From positions 744,001 to 808,000 of the forward strand of contig WIUZ02000007.1 in the NCBI GenBank assembly GCA_015956445.1: DNA of 64,000 nucleotides, in the 5' to 3' direction. The notes beneath the pieces are model-generated. The model did not search any database and was not told the DNA's origin. It saw only the letters and a program-made list of their open reading frames with translations. Source of the stretch: Thelephora terrestris. Taxonomy: Eukaryota > Basidiomycota > Agaricomycetes > Thelephorales > Thelephoraceae. How positions within the stretch are numbered: the stretch's first letter is position 1; each line of letters starts with the position of its first letter. Below are positions 54,369 to 64,000 of this stretch, in pieces. Both the position numbers and the translations under genes were made by a program.

Positions 54369-55944
54369 ATGTTACGCTCCCGTTTACCCTCCTTGGTCGC
54401 TGGAGGACGGAGGTATGCTGTCCAGCGGACCGCCCCAAAATTTGCGAGGTTTATGGCCACGCCATCTGCTGAAGTGAGCCCTCCTTCCTCCGTATGTGAG
54501 TATCGTGCGCTGAACGGGTGAGCCTAACCCATCATGTGCATCTGTAGTTGAAGAAGACAGGCCTCTACGACTTTCACGTTGAGAACGGTGCCAAGATGGT
54601 CCCGTTCGCTGGGTACTCTATGCCTCTGTCATATGGAAATGTAGGAGCTGGTGAGTTGTTTTCGCGTGCTCGCCGTTCCTTTCCGTGTGTGTTTACTGTT
54701 GCGTTCCCCTCTCCAACAAAAGTCGCCAGTCACCATCATGTACGGAGCAAAGTCGGTCTATTCGATGTCGGACACATGGTTCAAACCAAGTACGCAAACG
54801 ACCTGTTCATCTTTATCACCCGAACTCTTCTCACCGTACAATCCCCACTCATCTCATCAGATTCCGAGGTCCAACATCAGCAGCATTCCTCGAATGGCTC
54901 ACTCCGTCCTCCCTCGTCTCCCTCTCACCCTACTCATCTACACTCTCAGTCCTGGTCAACGAAAAAGGCGGTATCATCGACGACACAATCATAACCAAAC
55001 ACTCCGAAGACGCCTTCTACGTCGTCACGAACGCCGGGAGACGTGATCGGGACCTCGCGTGGTTCGCTCAAAAATAGAGGAATGGAACGGCGACGGCCAG
55101 AGGAGTGAGAAGGGGAAGGTGGAGATGGAGGTTTTGGAAGGGTGGGGGTTGTTGGCTCTGCAGGGTCCTGAGGCGGCCAAGTACTTGCAGACGCTGACGC
55201 CGTTCGATTTGAGATCGTTGACGTTTGGGAGGTCTGCGTTTGTGCCGCTTGAAGGGTTCAATCTGCACGTCGCGAGGGGTGGGTATACGGGGGAGGATGG
55301 CTTTGAGGTGTGCCTTCGCCTTTTCTAGCTCGTCCGTTGGCCAACGCTGACTCGGACGTTTTGTAGATTTCGGTGCCTCCCTCAGAAACCGTAGAAGTCG
55401 CCAAACTTCTATCCCAGGCTCCAGTCCAATTGACCGGTCTGGGTGCTCGAGACAGTCTTCGACTTGAAGCGGGGATGTGTCTGTATGGTCAAGATCTCGA
55501 CGAAGACATATCCCCCGTTGAAGCCGGTCTCAGCTGGGTCATCGGCAAGGAGAGAAAAGAGACCGGCGGTTTCATCGGTGCAGATTTGGTGTTGAAGCAC
55601 CTGAAAGATGGTCCTCCACGGAGAAGGGTCGGGTTTATCGTCGAAGGCGCTCCAGCTCGTCGTGAGTTTCCCTCTTCGTACCGTGTTCCAAGCGTAGCTC
55701 TGAGACGTGTGATGGGTCGATTGTAGAGGGTGCCAAGGTATTCAAGCCTTCGTCTAGCGACCTTCTCGGAACGGTTACGTCCGGAATCCCATCCCCGACT
55801 TTGGAGAAGAATATTGCTATGGGGTATGTGGAGAACGGGTGGCATAAGAAGGGCACGGAGGTTGAGATTGAGGTGAGGAATAAACTGAGGAAGGCTGTCA
55901 TCACGCCTATGCCGTTCATCAAGCCAAAGTACTGGAGGGGATAA
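54369..55944 (+). CDS. GCV1: Aminomethyltransferase, glycine cleavage T-protein
   Basis: Mitochondrial T-protein: transfers the methylene group from aminomethyl-lipoyl H-protein to tetrahydrofolate, releasing ammonia. The ATG at 54369 opens a mitochondrial targeting sequence ([20 protein letters not shown]). After introns the family motifs follow: [112 protein letters not shown], and [21 protein letters not shown]. It ends [17 protein letters not shown] at 55944. Several introns; intact by eye. Confidence 0.92.
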
Positions 55945-56688
55945 AAAAATTCTCATGCGCAACTACACGACCTCTCCATCTCCTGACACCACATCGGTGC
56001 GACAGTTTTTGGTAGGGTCTTTGATCGCCGCCTACAGATGGTTTATCCCTTCAACTGTAGCACAGTCTTATTGCAACATCAGAACACTACAAAACGCAAA
56101 AAAAAAAAGGGGGGCTACGGTGCTCATCTTCATCCGCACAAATTTACCGTTGTCGAACCGATGAGGAATGAGGATACGGCTCAAGACCAGGACTTTGAAC
56201 AGCCTCCCTTCCTTTTCACCCCCGCACTCGTCACGGTGCCAAATCCAGCCCGGATATTTGTCTTGCGGCCTGCAATGCTAATATTACATATAATTTGTGG
56301 CTACTTTCCTAGCATATATACGTCCGAGGGGCGACGGAAGCCTCTCAGGGAACCCCAGTTGCTGCATCCCCTGCTCCCGTTTCCTGCCCACGGCAAGCGC
56401 TAGCGCCAGTGGTCCCATCATTCTCGTCCCTCGTCACATTCGTCTCATCGTTGCTGGACTTTCGAAGTTGAACTGGTGGTAAAGAGCGCGACCGGAATTG
56501 CTGGCTTGAATTGCTCCAAACCACTCTCCCTCTGCCGTCCGTCTCGAAGGGAGGGTGTGGGTCGTGATAGACGGGTGTAAGAGACCTCTCTGGGATTGTA
56601 TCTCCGGGCGGTTCCACAGGCCCTTCACGTTGCGAGACTTCGATCCGCGGTGATATATCAGCTGCCGCCCGAAATGATCGCAAGTCAA
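55945..56688. other. 3' spacer between GCV1 and the makorin-like gene
   Basis: Convergent spacer with an A9-G6 stretch (56100-56114). The minus strand has frames at 56345-56692 and 56434-56688 that could be 3' exons of the makorin-like gene; I could not decide between them. Confidence 0.45.
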
Positions 56689-58385
56689 TCACCCCTGGCG
56701 CACGATGGGTGGAATGATCGAACCTTCCGACAATCTCTCAGGCTGCGTGGATGCTACAGCCCCAGCCCGATCCTCAGCCGCGGCGTCGGTGGCCGACGAT
56801 TGATCCTCGCGGTTACCGCTCGGTCCCTCGCCCAGAGGATTGATTTCAAGTGTGCTTTCGACCGTGAAGCGCAGATTGCCGGGGGTAAAGTCCATTCGAA
56901 TCGAGATGTCGCCTTGGAGTGGGGCTGGATCTGTTGAACGAGGATCCCGCATAACGATTCCATCATCCGTGTCACTACTCTCACCACCCTGCTCACCGTC
57001 ATCTGAAGACTCTGCTTGCCGTGTTTCTCTCCCGACCGTGGAATTGGAGGTGGCGAGGATCGCGTCGGCAACTTCTGGTCGCGGTTGATCGTCACCAGTG
57101 CTATTATCATCTGTCCCCCCAGCAGCATCGCGTTGCTCCTCGCCAAGTTGCGTTAGGTGATGGGCGAGCAATATTCCAAGGGGGTTGTAGACTTCAGGTT
57201 GAGGGAAGTTGAGCCTGGTTAGAGTCCTGCCAACATCCAACGCCTGGGGGAGGTTGCAAAAGTCAAGGAATTCCAGAAGGGGGTGATGGGGGCAGGCGAA
57301 ACTTACCAGGTTGGCCAATCGTCTCCGCTGCTCAGGGTGTGGAGGATCATTTCCGAACACCTCCGGGATAGACCTCCTCAACCTCTCTAAACTCGCAGAC
57401 AAATCGTCCAAGTCCCTCGCCCGTATCCATTGACGCGGCTGTATCGGCGTATGTGCCAACAATTCGCGAAAGAGTCGGTTTTGTCAGTCCGACGCAGTGG
57501 AGATACGAGGAAAATATCACTCACATTCGAGTTTTCGGGGAAGATGTAAGGTGTCCCGTCTGCGTTAAGGTGTTGGTAGAAACATTTCCTGCCGAACGGG
57601 CAATGTCGGCGATTAGGTGGCGAATTCTGAAAGTGTCTGCAGTCCGCGCGAAAGTCGTTACTATGTTGCCTATCTATGTGAATCGAGAAGTGGATGCCCA
57701 CCTGCACGGGACTCTCGCCATACTGGCCTTGTACTGAGCAACGATTTCAGCGCGTCGCGGGTGGTCCTTGGGGTAGAACTGGCTCGAAGGGGTTACGAAG
57801 AAGGATGGCACCCTGCAGTAAGGGCAAGAGATATTGGTGGTTTCTGCATCATCGGTTCTGTTGTTCGGATGGCGCCACTGTCGGATGCACTGCGTGGCGG
57901 AGGTTGGAGTCAGACATTGGAGTAACGGAGCATGTAAGTCCAAGAGGTGATGCACACCTGGACGCAAAGGACGTGGCTACATCCATCTAAGATGCGGTTA
58001 TCAGATATAAACCTTCATAGATGTCACTTTCAAACGCACCCATGAGGCCGTAAGTGACCGGTCTGTCATAGCAGATAATGCACTCCGCGTCGGAGCCGGG
58101 TAGACTAGGCCCTTCGGATCCATCGACGTGCAAAAACCAGCATCTATCCCCGCGTTTGCAATACCCTGCAAGCACCGCATCCGTCAGTGCTCCGGTGTCG
58201 GATGTGAGCAATATAGAGGGAGACGCACCAGCCCGGTAGTACCTGCATGTCTTATTCTTATCGTACGGCGTGAGTTTCTCGTCCTGCCCGTGGAGAAACT
58301 TGCAGTCCTTTCCGGCGAAACACCCTCGAGGGGTTTCGTAGTACTTGCAGATGCCCCTCGGTTTCGAAGTTGATGGTCGTTCCAT
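56689..58385 (-). CDS. Makorin-like CCCH and RING-finger E3 ubiquitin ligase
   Basis: Start at 58385 (MERPSTSKPRGICKYYETPR). First CCCH finger CKYYETPRGCFAGKDCKFLH, second CRYYRA-intron-GYCKRGDRCWFLH. A C3HC4 RING follows: CIICYDRP, then across introns DGCSHVLCVQ, CIRQWRH and CPYCRVPSFFVTPS, with TSSQFYPKDH-type sequence after it. A last CCCH is CRHFQNSPPNRRHCPFGRKCFYQH. This order (CCCH-CCCH-RING-CCCH) is that of makorins, RNA-binding ubiquitin ligases. The C-terminal 250 residues are acidic and disordered (ARDLDDLSASLERLRRSIPE, then TDDNSTGDDQPRPE). The 3' end at 56689 is the stop of the last clear frame; a further exon to about 56345 is possible. Confidence 0.82.
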
Positions 58386-59504
58386 GTAACTTATGTGGGC
58401 GACAACGATCGGGTGGCGCCAGGCTGCCTCTGATAGACTAACTTGTCACCGGTAAGTCAGGTATCCAAGTACCGATAATTTAACGACTGTGGTTTCTACT
58501 TTACATGGTTTGTACATTATAAATCGTAACAATACATCGTGATTACAGCTTGTTCCGTGTATGCAAGAAATCCCTCAACTTTCATTGGGGAAGGGTGTTA
58601 TTCAAAGGAATCTTTTGAAAGCGATTGTCCGAGCTTCAGCCGTAGAGCTGGATACCCTGATTATAACTCAGGATCCGAGCCGGGATGCGGATTGGTTGAA
58701 GGGCAGAGCCGTGTGCCTTGTAGTTGAATCGCTTGGATAGAAACGGGAGACGTTTACGCCATCGTGAGACCACAGTCCTATACCACAGGCAATGGATTTC
58801 GGAATAGATGAGCAATGATATTATACCACCGGAAACGATGCACTCACTCGGTTCTCCGCCCAGCTCTCAAGGCCGCTGGTTCCACCCTCGCAGGGAGTCG
58901 GACGTGCTGAGGCGTGTAGATGATATAAGACAGCTTGAACATATTCAGGGATGAAACGGGAGAGGGGGGGATTGGGAAAATCGGGACGGTCACGAGCCAG
59001 AAAAGGAGTGTAAGGGTAGGAGAAAAGAATGTCGAGACGGAGACTTTTGGCTCCAGGCCAACTAGTGTGCGGAAAAAGGAGAATAACAGAAAACAAGCTG
59101 AGTCCTGTGACACAAGTTTTTATAGGTCATCGGTTATAGCGTCGGTGAGATTGGACAATGGTCATCCGGACAATGGGACGGGATGCGGCAAGAACTCCTT
59201 CCATTGTTCCATTGTCCCTCATGTCATGAACCCTGTAAAGTCACGAGCAGGAGACAGCGCTGGACCATTCAGAGAAGCAGTCCTCACAGCTCCGAAGGTA
59301 GAAAGTGGCGAGCACTCGGAAGTGGACGAACGGAGAGGAAACAATAGCCATTTCCCAAAATGGAATGCAATGACTTCTGAATCAAACAAGGACAAACAGG
59401 GCAACCTCCCAAGGCGATGCCTACACAAATGAACGCAACAGTAAAATATAGATTACAGAAGGAACAAGGTCTTACACGTGCGCCCTCGCCGACCAGCTCG
59501 CTCT
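58386..59504. other. Spacer between POL1 and the makorin-like gene
   Basis: No gene supported. A frame at 58935-59432 lacks an ATG and motifs. Confidence 0.5.
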
Positions 59505-62500
59505 TCACGAGATCTTCATGAACGAGAATAAACTCTGCATATCTACCCAGCGCCTCGCATTCTCATCCAAAAACCTCTTCACCGTGCGATTCAAAGTCGA
59601 CAGGAACTCTGCATGTTTGGTTGCCAATGCCCTGACTTCGTCTGTATTCAAATTAGTGTCGTGGCGAATCGCACTTAGGTAAATTTACCAACCTTCATGC
59701 TCGGCCCCTCGCGAACATTTCAACGCAGCTTCCCCGTCGAAAAGATAAGCGTAATACCTGAGCTGATTATACAGCTTGGTATCCGAGTACTAAAAGGGGC
59801 ACTTGAGCGAACAACATGGCGTTCAGCTCCAGCCCGACCCACCTCAAAGGTCACACGACCAGTGCACCCCGATCGCAAGCACCTCTTCCCGTAGACGCTC
59901 ATCATCCTCGTCCTGTTCCCACACATAGAATCGTCGCACACGGTCCACCCCAGGTAGTACTTCGATATGTGTTCTCGGATCTGCCTCTCCAACTGCACCT
60001 GGATGCTTGCGTTTCCGAGGGCTTTGCGGCAACTTGGGCATATCGGTCCCGGGGGTGACAAGAGGGATTTCTATGGCATCGGATGTCCGAGTGGGTGAGT
60101 AACGAAACGTGGATCCTATATGTGGAATCACGACGAACCTGGCGGTCGTGAATTGGGGCGAATTCTGTCTCCGCCTTGCACTGGCGACACCGAATCTTGA
60201 GTGGATCTGCATCGTTGTACCGTTCGCTCTCTGGGATTTGAGAATCGAGGGTTGTGATGTTCATTTCCTCGCCCTCCGCGGTCGAGTAACTTCGGAAACG
60301 TGCAGGATCCAAGCCTGTTCGATAAGGTACGTGTTCAGCACCACCTTCGGTCAATCTCCATACCCTAACAAAAAATGCCAGCTTACCGAGGCATTCGGCA
60401 AGCCGCGAACGATCAGTGCCCTCAATTCTCTCGCACAATCTTTCAATCGGTGGCAATATCTGCTGGGCCAGATAATAATCGTAATCTGTTGCGCCAGAAG
60501 GCAGTCAGATCCAGAGACCGACAGGTCGAATGGACCATACGTGAAAGAAGGAATACATTACCTATCTGACAGTCCGTATCCGCCTTCCTGACTTCGTCAG
60601 GGTGTCTGGCTCTGTCGGCCTGACCGGTCTTGGAAGATTCGCCACCGGATCCCAAGCAGAAGACGTAAGATATGACGTCTCCCACGCGCGCATTTCCTCC
60701 CTTGGATTTCATCCTCAAAGCGACTTGCACATGGGGTTGACTTTTCCCATCGGGATAATCCTCCGGGTTCTTCCCCAAGCGCTGGAAAGCGGTTCAGACA
60801 TCAATCGAAGGCGAATTTTTCGGTCGGATCTGAGGGCCATATGCACACCTTGAATATAACGAAATCCTCCAACTTCATCCGTCCAGCTCTGATGTTCTCG
60901 CCCACCGAGCGCAGGTACTCGTGAATTTTTTCCACCACGATTTCCGTCATTTCCCCGGACAGAATCTGATCCAGAACGTATCTATTACAGCCACAGAAAC
61001 CGGTCAGCACATTTCTTATCTCCTAGCCTTCGTGAGCAGAATCAAGATTGAGAATGACACGCACTGGGAAACGTTCTTCGACAACGTGGAGAACTCTCGA
61101 CGCTTCATGTCTAAACCCTTGATTTCGATGGAGGTCGTCTTCGAACCTTCATTGACCTTGACAGCTGCGTATTTCTTCTTCTGGAGGAGGAGCAGCCGCT
61201 CGAAAATCCCATCCAGGTCAATCTCCAACAATTTGTACCGATCGTTGACAGCTTTCTTCAGTTCGTGCGAGATTCGCAAGGCGTCAGAAAGCACGGTGGC
61301 GTTAGTGTTCACGAAGATGGAATCCGTATCTCCGTACACGACCTAACGAAGTTGCCAACCTCCGAACAGCGCAAGTGGGTAAGGCGTGCCACTCACATCA
61401 AGCCCAAGAGACTCCGCAAGTTCTCGGGTATGGGTCAGAATCTCACGGCCTTTGTATGTGGTAAGGGCAGCCAGAGGTCGAGCGTAGAACCTTGAGTACT
61501 CGAAACCCAGGCATCCATACATACTGTTGGCAGTGAGTTTGAGTGCCATTTGCTTGATGTCCCACTGTGCACTCAAGCAACGTGAGATTGTGGACGGCCT
61601 GAGGGGTGTGTGAAAACTAACCTGAAGCAATTTCTGCTTCGAGGCAGTCTTGTCCTTCATAAGTGACTTGACTTGGCGACGTCGATTGACGAGGGTTGCG
61701 ATAAGGCGAGGTAGCACACCCTGCTCCGTCCCCTCGGCAGGCGGTTCTGGGATCTTCCCCTCTCCCTGAGAGACATGTTTCTGGTCAGAATAACGACAAG
61801 ATGATGTTAGAGAACGCCGCACAGCCAAATCTTCTTCATCTTCGAACGATGACACCGTCGTGAAGTCAATGTTGTACTCCTGGATAATACTCGGGTACAA
61901 CGAGTTGAAATCCATGACGAGCACATATCGATCCCACAACCCTCTCTTGGGTTCGAAGACGAGGCCACCCTTATACTTGTCTCGCTTGGCTTTCCCTCCC
62001 TTAGCCTTACCCTTTCCACCCCCATCTTCATCGTCCTCGTGTTCTTTGATCTTCCGGATGGTCTTCTTACCCCACGTCTTGTCAGGACAAATGTACTTCA
62101 ACCGATGGAACTCGTGCAACAGAATGTACTCGTTCCGCTCAGCACGACCTCCGTTCAAGGTTTTATTCCTGGAAACAATGCCAAGAATTCGTGAGCACTT
62201 GAATAGAAAAGGATCACGAGGGCATGGGACAGAAGGAATAAGAGTGGCTCCCCATAGGTGGGGAAATAGTGTTTCCGCTTCTCCCTTACCACCGTGGGTC
62301 GGGAACTCAACCGATCATCTGGGAACCCGAGGCCCGCTCCAAGACGAAGCCTAGATTTAAATAAGAGTAAGAAGAAAGACCCACCATGCGTTGCCTGCAA
62401 GGTTCGTCAGCTGTTTCGTAAGTGGCAAAATTTGGACTCTGGATGCGATGGCCATCTGATAATGAGCGTCTAGCTCGCAATGCTTCACAAAATTTAGCAG

Positions 62501-64000
62501 CCGATCGGGCGAGCTGACGCTCCCATCGAAGTATCCTGCGGTTTCGTCCGTATCAATTTCTTGCCTTTCGGAGCTAAGGTGGGTCTTGCACATCTCTGTA
62601 AGGGACCACGTTGTAGAAGAAATCATGCCCTGGTAAGAGTGCATTGGTCAGATCGAGATGAAAAGCGCAAAGTTAAATCCTGTTCTCCCACTCCTGGCCG
62701 GCGCACCCGTCAATGTGGGAGCGTGATGGGAGACAGCGTTGATAGCGGTGGTAGATTGTGTTCGAAGCACAATTATCCAGGTGCTTCTCAAAAACGCCGG
62801 ACTACACTCATAACCAGACTGTCGAAATCTGGGAGTTCCTCACGGGAAGCTCACGAGCACAACCGACAAAGAAAAAAGAAGGAATTTGAATCCCTCACCT
62901 TTGCCCCATCACTAGCAAGATCACAAACTAGACGTCCATAGAGGAGCTTGAGATTAGTCCCTGGTCTGCCCAAGTTCATTCTAGTTCGTCGAAATCTCCC
63001 TATACGAGACCAATGATCCGCCCTGAGGTCTTTCATGCGACCGAGTAAAACGTCGAGTGATACACCCAGGAACTCGTGACCCACTATCACATCCGGATCA
63101 GACTTTTGAATCGTCACTACAAGATGCAGGATAGCAGGGGTCAGGAAATCACAAAAGTGGGATGCACGTGAGGTGGGGGCGGTGAGGAAACCGTCGTGAT
63201 CAGCCGATGGATGGGGATGGGCAAGGTGCGGGGCGTACCTAGCAAGCAGTTCAGGAGGGATTGCTCATTCCTCACCGGCGAGATGAAGCCCTTCGAAGAA
63301 GCCTTGGCCCTAGATTCAAAGTTCGGAGGGAACCGGTCAAGCGGCCGCACGAATGTATGAACAGAGCAGGGAAGTGATTCCGGCGGAGTAGAATCGTCGA
63401 TACGGGCTGGATACCACAGAACAACCCACGGTGCGATAAGAAGCGTGATAAAGAAGTGCAAGGGTAAGTATTCAGAGAACCTGGGTCCCCACACATGTAC
63501 TGGAACAGGAGGAAAACAGACTGACTGTTCGCCCAAATGCGAGCTGTTGCACACACCACCTCTCTTTTGTTCTCCTTGTGGTTGACCACTGTCCTGACAC
63601 TAAGACTCATCACCGTCAGCGGCGGCATGTCCTTCGGCGCATCAGGGTTTGTCTCGGGGAACGGGTTGATGTCTTTGGGGTCCGACACGGTTACCTCGAA
63701 TTTGCACCACGAAATCTACAGAACAATAGTCAGACCCGACCTGTAAATGGAATACCGTTGGGCTTACGCCTTTGTTCTCCGCATGGGGTTTCTTAACCCG
63801 TAGCCAACAAGGACCCATGATCTTTCTCTTCAAGACGAGGAGCTCGAATGCGCTCGTGTTTGTCCCGAAAACGCAAGCGAAGGTCTTTCCGGAACTCCCA
63901 GAGTCTATCACGGGTTCTGTGCAAACCTCGTCGGAGGTGTATTTAGTTTTACCAGAGTGAACCACATACCATCAAACCCATAGACGACCTTCAGCCACTG
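59505..64000 (-). CDS. POL1: DNA polymerase alpha catalytic subunit (5' end beyond right edge)
   Basis: Family B replicative polymerase of the primase complex, which starts each Okazaki fragment. The window holds most of the gene; the N-terminus is off the right edge. From right to left: [20 protein letters not shown] (N-terminal domain), [20 protein letters not shown] (inactivated exonuclease domain), [17 protein letters not shown] (motif A), [20 protein letters not shown] (motif B) and [11 protein letters not shown] (motif C with both catalytic Asp). Then [20 protein letters not shown] and the C-terminal zinc modules ([26 protein letters not shown]). It ends [20 protein letters not shown]...MKIS at 59505. 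Many introns of about 50-70 bp. No break seen. Confidence 0.93.

Noticed and set aside
58640-58730. tRNA-like stretch (AGAGCTGG ... GGATCCGAGCC)
   Set aside because: No consistent acceptor stem, D arm and T arm could be folded; no GGTTCGA-type box.
58935-59432. 165-codon plus-strand frame left of POL1
   Set aside because: No ATG at its start, composition like spacer, no motif.

Overview
The window is a piece of a basidiomycete (Agaricomycete-type) nuclear genome. This rests on dense short GT-AG introns of about 45-90 bp, compact intergenic spacers, NACHT-WD40 and NB-ARC-TPR receptor genes typical of mushroom-forming fungi, and recognisable fungal orthologues (Paf1, Hse1, Mms2, Tad2, eL37, glycine cleavage T-protein, DNA polymerase alpha).

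Positions 1-15137 are a stack of nested mobile elements. By matching the three copies of one unit and two copies of another, I could read exact ends and target duplications. An oldest element (4712-15132, flanked by GTGGC) was entered by a second copy of itself (4776-7098, flanked by AGGAG) and by a different element (7269-12990, flanked by AAGAC). The latter was entered by a fourth element (9059-11479, flanked by CCCTG). A parallel pair lies at 1-4361. All share TGT...CCTGACA ends and 5-bp duplications. None has visible long terminal repeats, and none shows a polymerase, integrase or transposase. They carry unrecognised genes, two of them divergent around a shared promoter (families A and B) and two coiled-coil genes with conserved introns (families C and D). 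This is the least explained part of the window.

Positions 16.1-20.5 kb and 35.5-40.3 kb hold two paralogous leftward NACHT-WD40 receptors with a Goodbye-like helical N-terminus. Between them lie a small secreted cysteine-containing protein, a long Ser/Pro-rich protein of unknown role, and a tight housekeeping cluster: TAD2 and RPL37 divergent, MMS2 convergent with RPL37, and MMS2 and HSE1 divergent.

Positions 41.1-45.1 kb hold two leftward secreted hydrolases, an aspartic protease and a GH18 chitinase. A 1.02-kb inverted-repeat element follows. Then comes a third receptor (46.9-49.9 kb) of another build: MLKL-like N-terminus, NB-ARC, TPR, and a C-terminal membrane segment exposed only by splicing a last intron.

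Positions 50.8-64 kb are conserved genes: PAF1, a membrane-anchored Lys-rich protein, GCV1, a makorin-like CCCH/RING ubiquitin ligase, and the 3' three quarters or so of DNA polymerase alpha, which runs off the right edge. I found no rRNA, tRNA or CRISPR array. Exon boundaries are read by eye from splice signals and frame continuity.
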